This document shows positions 35,901-47,357 of a stretch of DNA of 64,000 nt, one piece after another (positions within the stretch are counted from its first letter, which is position 1; every line of letters begins with the position of its first letter). This DNA is from Nyssa sinensis. Its lineage: Eukaryota; Streptophyta; Magnoliopsida; Cornales; Nyssaceae. Below the pieces are notes generated by a model. That model was given only the letters and a program-made list of their open reading frames with translations, searched no databases and was not told the DNA's origin. The DNA is taken from NCBI GenBank assembly GCA_008638375.1, contig CM018032.1, positions 38,751,355 to 38,815,354 on the forward strand. Direction: 5' to 3'. The translations under genes were made by a program, and so were the position numbers.

Positions 35901-37947
35901 AAAATTGGGCATATAGTAGAATCTCTTGTTTTCTTATTTTGTTACTCGCGTTATGATTGCTCATCTAACTCAAGCATTAGTTTCTTTGAGCATTGCTGTA
36001 AGTATTAGTTGCTTTAAGCATTTGTCAAGAGGTTGAGTGTTGAAAATGAAGAATTCAAAAATTCTTCACACTAATTGAAAGCGAGAGTACTTGTCTTATT
36101 AGTTCAAGACAATTAAGTGAGAAAAATGAGGAAATGAATTTTGTTAAATACGGTTAGGTCGATGATGACGCAAATATGTTTTGTGTGGCTTATATCCTTA
36201 ACTAAGTGCCCTAATAGTCAGTTCCTTTAAGCTTGAGAATGGTGAAAAACCTAATTTTGAGGGTTTATCACCTTTTGGGGTTTATGTGATTTGTTCACAT
36301 TATTTATTATTTTTTTGAAAACTTGGCCCTAAGTTTTAAAGATGTTAGTTTTTGAAAGTTTAAAGGGTCATTGGATTCTTAATTAAACACCTTAAGTTAA
36401 GGAATGACTAAATTGAGTTGTGCAATGAGAAAACTTTAAAGGATCTTTAACTTTGTGGGTTAATGGAATCTATGAAAGTCACATCATCTCTCGATGAGGG
36501 TGAAAAATTGTTATCTCATTCTAGAATCGCCGATGATGTTTTGGATAGTGGGAGTGACTTGCCGTTAGTGAGAGTGTACCATTAGTTAAGATTGTACCAC
36601 TAAAGGAAGATTCTTAAGATCTTTAGTTGTGTAGAAGCAAATGTAAAATCTTTTCTCATCGTCTTTGTGAGATTGAAGAGATGAATTTTAGCTATTGTTC
36701 CAAATGTTTAAGTGAATATTACTTCTTATGTAGAGGCAAAAGTTTTCTTTTCTAATAGTGTAAGGATAGCTACTATGAGTGATAAGTTGAGCTAAATTAG
36801 CAAATAATCAAACCTTGACAATGGTTTATCTTCTTTTGTGTAGGAGTGATTAACTAGTGTTTATACCCTATCTTTTTTTTGAAAATGTCTTATCCCAACG
36901 GGGTATTGATTATGAAAAAAGAGATTATCCCTAGTGGTGAGGATTATCTCCATCGACCTTATTCTAATAATTGTCGCACATGTTGGATCTTAGAAGTTTT
37001 ATAGATAGACTTAGAGATTATCTCTTTTGTGAAGAATTAGACGATGATTCTTCGTGAATCAAGTTTTGGGCTTTAAGATCAATGAACAAAGAGCGCAAAG
37101 CATGCTTGCTCAAGTGTTCATTTGTGACCTAAAGTAATCGTCTATGTAATTTTGGGCTTTAAGGTTAATGAACAAAGAGCGCAAAGTCTACTTACTCAAT
37201 TATTCATGTGTGACCTAAAGTAATTGTCAAGTTAGTGGAACCATAGATTTCATAAATTAATTGGCTTCACGATGATTAAGGAAGCCACAAATAGTCCAAA
37301 GAATGCATTTTTGATCTTTTGTGTAGTTGTTGACATATATGGAATTAATTGTCACCACTTGGGAAAAGGGAGGTGGCCCTAAGCCCATACTTAGTGATAT
37401 TTTACATCTTGTGTTAAATAATTGGGTTTATTTTGGATTTGATATATTGGACACGTGTGACATTATTTCATCATTATACGATTTTGTATTCATATTGAAA
37501 TGATTTTTTGATGTTGTGAGCATACATAAAAGATGTCAACAGGTTTTGATTGGCTTTCTCACACGAGCAATCGTGGTGGCGCTTAGATAAAGAGCAAGAT
37601 GAGACATTGAATTCTTGGTTGGAGGGATAATTCATCTTTATCATGTATGTCGCCTTAACAATGAGGGTCAAAATGAGATTCTTTTAAAGAATCGAGCATG
37701 AAGGTTGACTACATACCTTATGTAATCTGAAGAAAGTCGAATGCAAACTTTTAGAAAGGCGCTAGGAGAGCGATTGGGTTGGAATGTTCGGGTTAGGCAC
37801 TGAGATAGTGACAAGGGGCGTTGAGATAGTGACAGGCGCTAAATAGCGAATAGACTAAGATTCGTATGGCCTTATTTACTTTTGAGAATGAGTTTGACGT
37901 GCCTAATTAAGTGGAAGCTCCGCTATAACATATGGATGAGTGGGAGA
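32975..37947. other. Interior of the LARD-like element, no coding sequence recognised
   Basis: About 5 kb of AT-rich DNA. ORFs are all short and unmatched. One phrase is repeated within it: GAACAAAGAGCGCAAAG with the following TGACCTAAAGTAAT, near 37084-37135 and again near 37171-37223, a diverged tandem copy of about 87 bp. The rest shows nothing I can interpret. Confidence 0.6.
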
Positions 37948-38467
37948 TGTTAGACATTGGGTCATGTAGACCCAAGTCCGTTTGGCATCCACAAGATTTG
38001 TGCAGATCGTGATAATTATGATAAGAGTTTATATGTGGTTAAAACTCTTATTCGTTTTGGTTGGTTTGACCAACTTAGATATTATCACATAAGTCTTGCG
38101 GTTATCCCATCAGTTGTGGTCATAGGATATAAACAAATATGCATTGGTTAAGCGTAAGGAATTCATCCATGTGTAGTATCCGAAATAATCACGTGAGGTT
38201 TTGAGTGACGTTCTCTCTGACATTTTTCTTGGGTAACCATCACAATGCCATTGGTTTTGGATCGTAAAAATATATAGGCGACTCGATATTGTAGCCATCT
38301 TATTTGACGAGGAGGATCTCTTGCAACGTTTCAAGGATTTTCGTGGTATTCCAAGAAATCTCGTAATACAAGCCGCCTTTTTCGCTTCTGCTTCTGCTTC
38401 CGCTATTCATGATCCGAAGAAGTAATCAGGCTAACAACCATTTGTGTTGTTTTATGTATTTCCTTTA
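37948..38467 (+). repeat. 3' LTR of the LARD-like element
   Basis: 520 bp, preceded by the polypurine tract and followed by the target duplication GATGT. Confidence 0.9.
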
Positions 38468-38472
38468 GATGT

Positions 38473-40317
38473 GTTACATGATTCATCGCATATAAACATA
38501 AAATACACACAAGAATATCTTTAAATTCTTTCTTCTTCTTCTTTTTGGGTAAACAAATAGCCCTAGGTGGTAAAAAGATAAGAAGTTCCTAGCATTTTGT
38601 AATTAAAAAATATTTAAAAATTAATTTTTATGTTTTTTAACTCATATAATAAAAACTATTCAGTCCTAATAAAACTGTCGATGCAACCAGTTTTCTAATA
38701 AAACTAGCCAATTTAATTTTTTTTTATGTTCTTTAATAAAATAAAAAAGGGTAAAGTAATTAAATTGAACTAGTTTATGGTCGATTCCAAGTAGAACTAG
38801 TTCAATTGACCGATTCCTGGTTGAACTAGTTCAATTGACCGATTTGGCATAGTTATGATAACGATAATTAAAATGATGAAATTAGGACCATCATTATAAT
38901 TTTAATGTTTATAATGTATCAAATATAGGTTTAATAAATATTCAAATTATAAAAACCATCACACAATCTTTAAAAGGAAAAAGAAAATAATATCAAAGTC
39001 TAGCATTTGAAGGGCCCAGGTTTCAAAGGGAACAATCCTTGTTATTTGGTTTGGTCTATTAGTTTGACTAAGATTTGTAGAGACAAATGACTACTCATCT
39101 CTAACTTTTCATTTCAATATTGGCTCTTAAAAAATCATCTTGATAGAAAAAAGAGAGAGGAAAGAGTGAGATATTGAAGTAAATTTAACATGTGCATAAA
39201 AGGGATTAACATTAATCCACAAATTTGGGAACTTACTACTTTTGGCGTGGGATTATAAGCTCTTTTTTAAGTTTCGGATTTGTTTGATTATGTTTCAAAG
39301 AGTCTTGCAATCTCCAAATGAAGAGAAAACCTTTACATTCCCACTATTTTACATAATAAATTTTCTTTGGCATTGTTTTGATTGAAAAATATAGTCTTTA
39401 CCTACAATATCCTTGAATTGAACATGTCAAGTGATGTTTATCAAACCATGAATCTGGATCTGAATCTCTTTAGGTCACTATTTTTTGCATGATTTTGTGT
39501 TTTGTTATCAAATTAAGGCATGGTCTTGTTTTTGAATAAACATATTTTTAAGTTGGGGATCATTATTTTGAGGTCTAGGAATGCGAGTTGTGTATATTGT
39601 ATTGATTGAGATGATCGACTGAGCCTAATGGAACCATTGGGCAATTTTTTAGAGTTTGGAAACTATAAACATTAGAAACTACTCAAATTTCAATTACCAA
39701 AAAAAAAATCTCTTACTCAAATTTCCTTTCCATTTACTATTCTTCACTTTCTAAGTAACCAAATGGTGAGTTTCGGTTTGGTTTTGTCTTCTTGTCCACT
39801 TGTACTGCACAACTTAACATGATTGTGTTGTTGAATTTTTCATATTTATGACTTATTAAAGTTGTATGTTCATTTTTTTTTATCATTCTCCCTCTATAAT
39901 TATTATTTGTTAATGCTGCAAATGTTCAAATTCTTGGCAATTTGTTGAATAGTCCTGTTGTTGGTCATTGTGTGTGGGTGCTGGTTGTCCTTATGATGAA
40001 ATTATTAAATTGAACTAAACTAAGTTTAGATAATGTTTGTTTTAGTAGAAGATGAATTATTGTGGTGGTAGGAAGTGCTTCTTTATTCATGATACCATTT
40101 GAGTAAGACATTAACAACCACTCCATTTCCTAGGAAGCATTTTCCCAAAGTAAATGCAAAAGAAGCTTTGAGTTCGTTATCATATTGTATCATTTTTCTT
40201 ATCAAAAAGAAAATCTTGGTGAATACAATGATAAGTGTTCTTCCAAAGATTGAGTATTGGTTTTCCTAACTGTTTGGCATAAGAATCATGCAATGTTCTT
40301 ATATTTCTTGAAGATTT
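38473..40317. other. Intergenic AT-rich DNA with a short tandem repeat
   Basis: No gene seen. At 38767-38850 a unit of about 29 bp built on GAACTAGTTCAATTGACCGA is repeated two and a half times; its core GAACTAGTTC is itself palindromic. Confidence 0.6.
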
Positions 40318-40620
40318 TGTTGGATTCATAACCATAGCGGAAGCAATTTCAAAATATCTATTGGAATCTTTTTATTTACATGAATCATATAATCTTGAAA
40401 AAAATAGTTAGAATTACTTTATTCTTGATAATCTTAATTGTTGAGGAAGCTTTCTTTAAGAGATTGATGCAATCTTCCTTTTCTTACTCCTCTAGATCTT
40501 TTCTTCAAAAAGAGGAGTTAGAATTACATTGTTCTTGATAATCTTGATTGTTGAAAAATCCTTCTTGAAGCGATTGATGCAATCTTCCTTCTTTTACTCC
40601 TCTAGGTCTTGTTTTTGTCC
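40318..40620 (-). repeat. Truncated 3' LTR of element C
   Basis: It starts TGTTGGATTC on the plus strand and matches 52454 onwards. A phrase beginning TTCTTGATAATCTT occurs at 40422 and again at 40534 (period about 112), as it does at 52559 and 52668 in the other LTR. It joins integrase sequence at about 40612-40640, the scar of an internal deletion. Confidence 0.75.
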
Positions 40621-40639
40621 AAGGCGATCTTGTTTTTGG

Positions 40640-42099
40640 GCTTCTAACTCATAATATAATCATCCTTTAGAAAGATATCATTTGTGCTGACGAACACTTT
40701 CTCCTCTCTAGGATTATAAAATAGCCAACCCTTGGTTCCCTTAGGATAGCTCACGAAATAACTCAATTCTGATATTGGTTCCAATTTATCAACCCTTCCC
40801 TTCAGCACATGAGCTGGACACCCCCAAACCTAATAGTGATTTAGACTTGATTTTTGCCCAGTCCAAAGCTCGACCTGGGGTCTTTGGACTTAGTTAGAAT
40901 TGAATTTAGAATATATATTTTTGTCTAAAGTGAAAATCCCCAAAGGAATATAAGTATAACTGAATAACTCATCATTGATCTCATCATATCTAAAAAAGTC
41001 ATGTTTCTTCTTTCAGTTACACCATTCTGCTGAGGTATGCCATGTGTAGATAATTGGGATAGAATCCAATTATCCAACATATATTGCTTAAAGTCACTAG
41101 AGAGATATTCTCTACCTCGATCTGATCAAAGTGATTTAATGATTCTACCTAATTGTTTCTCCACTTTTACTTGAAACTCTTCAAACTTTTCAAAAACTTT
41201 TGACTTATGGTAACAGATAGACATAACCATATCTAGAGTAGTCATCAATAAAGGTGATGAAATACTCGTATCCTACTCTAACTCTAACATTCAGGGTCTG
41301 TATACATCAGTATAAACTAACTCCAAAACCTCTTTGGGTTTGTTCCCTTTTGTTGAAAAGTGTCTCATTGTCATTTTCCTTCCAAACAAAATACACAAAC
41401 TAGCAATGGTATAATAACTAAGGAAGATAAACTACACTCATTTACCAGTCTATTAAGATGAATTAATAAAAGAAACTTTTATTTTAAGTGGTAAGTTCTA
41501 AGAATAATTCTTCTCAGTGTCATGTATCTTATATAAACACTATAGCAACCTTTGCTTCTTTCCCAAGTGTAAGGTAATCTCATCATCACTTAGCTTCCTA
41601 GTCTCCTCAAACTCCTATAACGAATTACATACGTGATTAGTTACACTAGAGTTAACACACTAAGAATTTGAAGTACCCACTATATAGCTCACTTCAATGA
41701 ATAATGACTCAATTACACCTTAGTTCCTCATATTGTTTAAATAATCAAGAAAATTATTTTTCTAGTGCCTCATAAGCCCATAATGGAAACACTTTCCTTT
41801 GGGATTGGGATTTTTCATTTTCTTTCCTTTGCTTATACCCTCTTTAAGACTTATATTTCTTTTGGATTTTTTGGGGTTCTTTTTCTTCTTTTCCTTGCCC
41901 TTTTCCTTAAGACTAGGCTTGGAAGAAAAACCTTCAGCCACATGAGCAATAGGATAACTTTTGATAATGCCCTTCGCTAAATGTATAAAGCTAAGAAGCT
42001 CAGCTAAATCCAAATTCATTTTATTCATATTGTAATTAAGTTTAAACTGATTAAAAGAGTTGGGTAATGTCAATCTAGAACTCAGCATCAATCTCAACC
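40640..42099 (-). pseudogene. Element C gag C-terminus, protease and integrase remnants
   Basis: From the right, gag residues around NSFNQFKLNYNMNKM (about 42065) run to a basic Lys-rich stretch and a damaged knuckle, GKCFHYGLMRH, in which the second Cys is Tyr. Protease traces follow (TNHVCNSLYEF near 41625). Integrase pieces come next; the C-terminal part is clear near 40840-40650 (WGCPAHVLKGRVDKLEP, SYPKGTKGWLFYNP, KVFVSTNDIFLKDDY). Numerous stops and frame changes are present. This type of copia gag-pol normally makes particle and integrase; this copy is dead. Confidence 0.85.
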
Positions 42100-42104
42100 T
42101 ATAG

Positions 42105-45100
42105 TGTAACGCCCCGGCCTGTTTACCGGGAAATTAAGTTAGTAAATTGGTATTAGAAATTTGACGAGAGTAAAATAAGGAGTTACGAGAAATTAAACTG
42201 AGAAAAAATAATAATAATAGCAATAATAAGTGAATGAATAAATAAATAAATAAATAAATGAAAAGAAAGCGAAAGAAAATAAAACAAAAACACATAATTT
42301 ATTTGGCCAATTAAGGCCTAAAGGAAAAATAACAAAAAGGAAGCCAAAGATTGAGGCCAAGGGGATTTGAATCCTTGACTAAGTGGGTAAGACCTTATGT
42401 ATCTAAAAATTTACCAGTTGGACTGGTAGCATCTTTGTGTCTATATACACAACAAAATGTATATAAAACCCATGCAATCAAAACCACCTCCCAAACTGGC
42501 CAATGGCCATCCATGCAACACCTCACCCCTGCATTACCCCTATGCACCCCAGTCATCATCACCCTACTTCAGCCATGATCACCTCTCACCCAAGCAAATT
42601 ACATGCAACCAAATGATTGCAAGTCAAGCAATCAAATACACATGGCTCTATATGAGATATATGTGTATATGAAATCAGAACCAGGGCTGTTTGTATACTG
42701 ATATAGAGAGAGTGGGAGAGAGATAAGAGTGTTCAAGCTAGAGAGAGAGAGAGTAGAAAAATCCTAGTTGCATGCTTGTATGGCCATTGAAGGAGCAAGG
42801 GAGGGAGAACTAAGGACTGGGACTACACGACTGGGACAAGGCTAAACTCAGTGAGGACTCTACTTGAGCACGACGAAGAGAGGAACACATCTGTACAAGG
42901 TAAACACCCAAAAACACCAACCCTCTAAGTTTAGATTTTGTTAAGTTTTTTTAAGTTTTAGAGCATGTTGGGACTGTCATTACATGTATGGTAGATAGAA
43001 ATAAAACCTGTGTTGATTTCTCGCATTTTAGACCATCAGAACTGCCCAAAACACCAAATAGAACCGAAATCTGCCATTAGAGGACCTGGACTGAGGTGGG
43101 TCTGAATCAACTTTCCCTAAGCTTGGTTTGGGTTATTTAGACTTAAAATAGACCTTAAGGGGGTCTCGAAAACATGGACACACGACCCTAAAGACTCAAA
43201 ATTGGCCACCAAACCGCGAGTTGCAGGTTCGGGTTTAAAACCCAACCTTACTAAAGACACAACAAAACTGAAATTTGGAAATGAGGGATGAAGCCCCAAG
43301 ATCTGTAGGTCACAACACAAGAAATATCATAAATATTGGGCCAAAAACGAGGGTTTTAGAACCAGTTGCAGGTTTCGAATATCGTTTTGAAACAGAGCCA
43401 TTGGAGCTCGATTCAATGCCCTAAATTGATGTTAGAATGTTGGTATGACTTCCAGAAGTAGATTAGAATGGATAACGGTGAGTATCGATGGCCAAAAACC
43501 TACGAAAATGAAGAAGAAAACTTTAGGGTTTTCAGTCGAACAATGGCCGTCACAGTGAGGAAGACGACCCTGTTCATGGGTCGGGTCATGGGTTGGATCT
43601 CGGGTCGGATTCTGACCCGTTTAAAACGGATCCTTGAAATAAGCTGAACGGTGCCGTTTTAATAAGTGGCTGCTGACATCATTGTGATGTCATGTTGACG
43701 TCACGGACCAGTAGAACCGGTCGGTTCACGGCCAAACAGTTCCGGTTCACTTGGAACCTAACTGAACCGGTTGGTTTATTAAAAAAAACTTTCTAAAATT
43801 TCACTTTGACCCCCCCAGCTTTCGGTTAATTATAAAATCACCGAGAAAAATTAAATAAAAATTTATTTAAAATCCTTTTTAAATTAGAAAAAATTATCAA
43901 AACACCCTAGGTCAAAAATAGATCAAATGAAGTCCAAATAAAATAAAAGAATAGTGTAACCCAATGTTTTTGGGCATTTCGGATTCAACGACGAAGTCCG
44001 ATTTTTGAAATTAAGTCCCAAAAATTTAGACACGTGAAATGTAAAATCACCATTTTACCCCTAATGATACCCAAGGCCAATTGAATATAAAAGGTAGTCC
44101 ATTTTGACTATTTTGGGCAATCCGGACTCAATGGTAAAGTCCATTTTGGCAAACGAAGTACCAAAAAATATGACACATAAAAATATAAAATTATAAAAAT
44201 ACCCTAGGCTTAAAATAAATTATGGGAAAACAAATTTAGATCTAGAAAAGTCCAAGCTAATTATCTTCGACGCTTTGAACCTAACGGAGACATCCTTGTG
44301 AGAAAATTGGAATAGAGAGGGCTCTAAATTGACTGTTAAATTATGTTATACTTTGAACAAGAAAATAATAAGGTTTTGAATTGTGATTATAGGGACCCTC
44401 GTTAAGGAAGGATTTTTGGAAATTGCTTTGGGACTTCAGGTGAGTATTTTCATACCATGTTGAGGTAGATTTTTATTATAGATATAAATATCGAACTCTT
44501 GTATAATTTGAAAATAGATCCCTCTGTTGAAATCGATTTGAATGATTTATTGACATTGCCACTTCCTGATAGTTTGTAAAATGCTCATGACACTATAACA
44601 ATTTTCTCACCAATCTTTGAACTGTTTTGATTAAAAGCTAAATATGATATTCTTAATAGAATGATTGAGATTGTTATTGATATTATTGATTTTGGAAATG
44701 ATTTTTGTGTTTTGAATAATAGAATCTTCTATGATCTGTCATTATCGAATAGATTGTGACTTTATTGAACCCTAACCACGGGGTATATGAGTGGTACTAT
44801 TGAATTTGATCTCAATCAGCGAGGTTCTAATTTGCTGGCATTCGAACCCTAACCACGGGGTATATTGGTGGTATTTTTGAATTTGATCTCAGTCAACAAG
44901 GTGCTAATTTGCTGGCCATAGAAGAGTAATTTTTAAAGATTTGAATTTATATGAATATTGAATGTGAACTATGATTGAACTTTGAATCACCGAATTGAGA
45001 ACTATTGAATCACGATTTGATTATTAGACCATGAAATTTGTTATCGAACTATGTTATCGAACTATGATGTTGTTTTTAAACTATGACTATTGAATTTCAA

Positions 45101-45825
45101 AATGACTTTGAACCGTAACTATGAACAAGTTACAATAATTGAACTATAATGTTGATTTGACTGTGACTATTGATATTGAAAACGACTTTGAACCCTGTTT
45201 GAATTATAATACTAATCTTCATTATCAAACTATATTATTGGATCATGATTTTGAATGCGCTATGTTATCGATTTTGATTTGCGAATGTGATTGATTGAAT
45301 TGATTGAAAACGACTTTGATACTATTCTCTGATCTGTTGTACTTGATATGATGTATATTAATTCCATATGAGCATATACATTTCAGACTGTACTATATAG
45401 TAGTTTTGAAACCCTTGGCATGTTATGGAAGTACTCATTGGGCTTGTTGAAGCTCACCCCATCCTCTTAACATTTTTTAGGTAAGGACTAGACAAACTTG
45501 CTTTCAGGTGATGCAGGATAAGTGCTTAAATGACGAAGCGAGTTCTTTTGATGAGTCCTTGACTGAGGATAGATTAGATTTTTGGGATCTTATGTATTAA
45601 TTTTTGTAATAATGTACTACTCTTCGACTTAGAAACTATGATCTTTGATGATGGTATTTGAATTGACCAATTAAGTTATATAGCTTATTTTGTGGATGTG
45701 AAGAAAGAAAGAAAAAAAAAAAAATTTCGTTGCTTAAATGGTAAAAGTATAGTGATTATTGAGAAAGGCCTCGGTGACCGATCACGAACCCCTAATCCGC
45801 ATAAGCCAGGTTTCGGGTCGTGACA
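42105..45825 (+). repeat. 5' LTR of element D
   Basis: 3721 bp. It contains a tRNA-like segment with A- and B-box-like sequence on the minus strand (about 42355-42430), AATA repeats near 42238-42260, GA repeats near 42740-42752, three TGACRTCA sites (43674-43703) and a 77-bp tandem duplication (44767-44920). The long 3' half is rich in short phrases such as GAACTATG. ORFs in it recur in the right copy and show no protein signature. Confidence 0.95.
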
Positions 45826-45828
45826 GAG

Positions 45829-45840
45829 TGGTATGAGAGC
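45829..45840 (+). promoter_or_regulatory. Primer-binding site of element D, one change from consensus
   Basis: TGGTATGAGAGC, three bases after the LTR. The consensus has C at position 7; this copy has G. Confidence 0.85.
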
Positions 45841-46340
45841 TTAGGTTAATGGTTTTTGGGAAAGACCGAAGCGGAATTGAAATTGAGGTTTCTTGGGCGA
45901 TTAGGATGATCAAAATCTTTGGGAGACATTGAAACGTAGAGATTTTTATTAGAGGCGTAGGGTCAGCAATTCTCGAAAATAGAAATATTTTTAAGTCAGA
46001 AATTTGATGGCCTCTGGTGATTAGTTATAAAGTGATGATTAAGAACAATCATTTGAACCCCTTTTAGAGTCGATTAGATGACCTTGGGGTGGAAATGTAG
46101 ATTGAGTGTGATTGAGATTTATGATTGAATATGCTCTATGAATATGTGACTTAATGATATAAATTTCATGCAGTTTAATGGACACATAGTTGAGGGATTC
46201 TGAGTATCTTGTTTTGTGGTTATAGGTGAAATGAGAGGATGGCAAGTAGGGCAAGGCCTGGGACCAGTGACAACCATGAAAAGAATGCCAGAGAAGATCC
46301 TGGCAGTATGGAGTGAACACTGAATGAATTTATCTGTGAG

Positions 46341-47234
46341 GTGAGGCGACAGCACAATAGGGGGAATGGAAGGGACAATGTAAACCAACCAAGCTTGGTA
46401 GAACGATTCATGAAACTCCAGCCACCTGTATTCACTGGAGTTCCTAAGGTAAATGAAGTCCAAACTTGGATAATGAGTATGGAGGACATATTTGAGGTAA
46501 TGGAGTGTCCTGAGGATAAGAAGGTCACTCTTGCTGCCTTTAGGCTTCAGGGAGAGGCAAAGCTTTGGTGGAACTTAGTGAAAAGGAATCATACAACGGG
46601 CGTTCCGTTCTTAGCTTGGAGGAGATTTATGGAATTGCTGTATGAGAAGTATTTTCCGAAGAGTGTCCGAGAAGGAAAAAAAGTGGAGTTCATTGAATTG
46701 AAGCAAGGAAACATGACGGTGGCTGAATACGAGGCTAAATTTATTGAGTTAGCCCGTTTCGCTCCAGACATGATAGAGGTTGAGCGTGATAAGGCAAAGA
46801 GATTTGGGGGGGGACTAAAGAGGAACATTCATGACCGCATTTCACTGTTCCAGTCCGAGTCGTACTCTGAAATAGTAAACATGGCCCTAATTGCAGAAAA
46901 GAACAACGAAGAATACCTGAAAGCCTAGAACTAAAGAAAAAGAGCTTTCAATGCTGAGAAGATGGGAGAAGGTTCAAGTAAGAAAACTGGAGGGAATTCA
47001 AACAAGAGACATGAAGCTTCAAAGGGGTAGGCAAAGGAGCCAGATCAGGACAAGCCAGACAAGTGTCAGCGATGTGGAGGTCTCCACAAAGATGACTAAT
47101 GTCGGTGGAACACGGGAGCCTGCTTTGAGTGTGGCAAGAAGGGACACCAAGTGAAGGACTGCCCAGAAAAACCAGCACAGCCACGACTCTATCAGCTGAT
47201 CAACAATTGTCCCGCCCCTAACAAAAAGACATGA
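46341..47234 (+). pseudogene. Element D gag: capsid domain and zinc knuckles, nearly intact
   Basis: The first 195 codons (46341-46928) are open and cover a clear Retrotrans_gag capsid domain: PPVFTGVPKVNEVQTW, EDKKVTLAAFRLQGEAKLWW, a YFPKSVREGKK segment and GNMTVAEYEAKFIELARFAP. A TAG at 46926-46928 ends the frame. Translation of what follows gives a basic linker and then two knuckles, CQRCGGLHKDD (interrupted by a stop before the last Cys) and an intact CFECGKKGHQVKDC at about 47120-47162. Methionines upstream of 46341 exist in shifted frames (46230 region reads MRGWQVGQG), so the true start may be further left. Gag would form particles with enzymes supplied by a relative. This copy has at least three disabling stops. 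Confidence 0.88.
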
Positions 47235-47343
47235 GGTAAGACCCTATTCTTGAATCGTTGATTTTTAGTCACTATGGGATTAATATAGTGAGAAATATAC
47301 AACACGCCCCTAGTTAGTTTAAGTTTTGAGGACAAAACTCTTT

Positions 47344-47357
47344 GAAGAGGGGGAGGA
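47344..47357 (+). promoter_or_regulatory. Polypurine tract of element D
   Basis: GAAGAGGGGGAGGA directly precedes the right LTR (TGTAACGCCCC). Confidence 0.92.

Larger units (their letters stand above)
32461..38467 (+). mobile_element. Non-coding LTR retrotransposon (LARD type)
   Basis: 6007 bp with LTRs at 32461-32962 and 37948-38467, a 5-bp target duplication GATGT (32456-32460 and 38468-38472), a primer-binding site just after the left LTR and a purine-rich tract (GAGTGGGAGA) just before the right one. The LTRs start TGTTAGA and end CCTTTA, so the usual terminal CA is TA in both copies. The 5-kb interior has no gag, protease, integrase or reverse transcriptase that I can find in any frame. 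That fits a large retrotransposon derivative that depends on a partner. The two LTRs differ at many sites, so it is not recent. Confidence 0.88.

Noticed and set aside
37084..37223. Spaced repeats that might suggest a CRISPR-like array
   Set aside because: Only two diverged copies in plant nuclear DNA; a simple tandem duplication.
41765..41980. Plus-strand hydrophobic ORF resembling a membrane protein
   Set aside because: Antisense shadow of the Lys-rich gag tail of element C.
42351..42672. ORFs shared by both D LTRs
   Set aside because: Non-coding LTR sequence with no family motif; the repeat explains the duplication.
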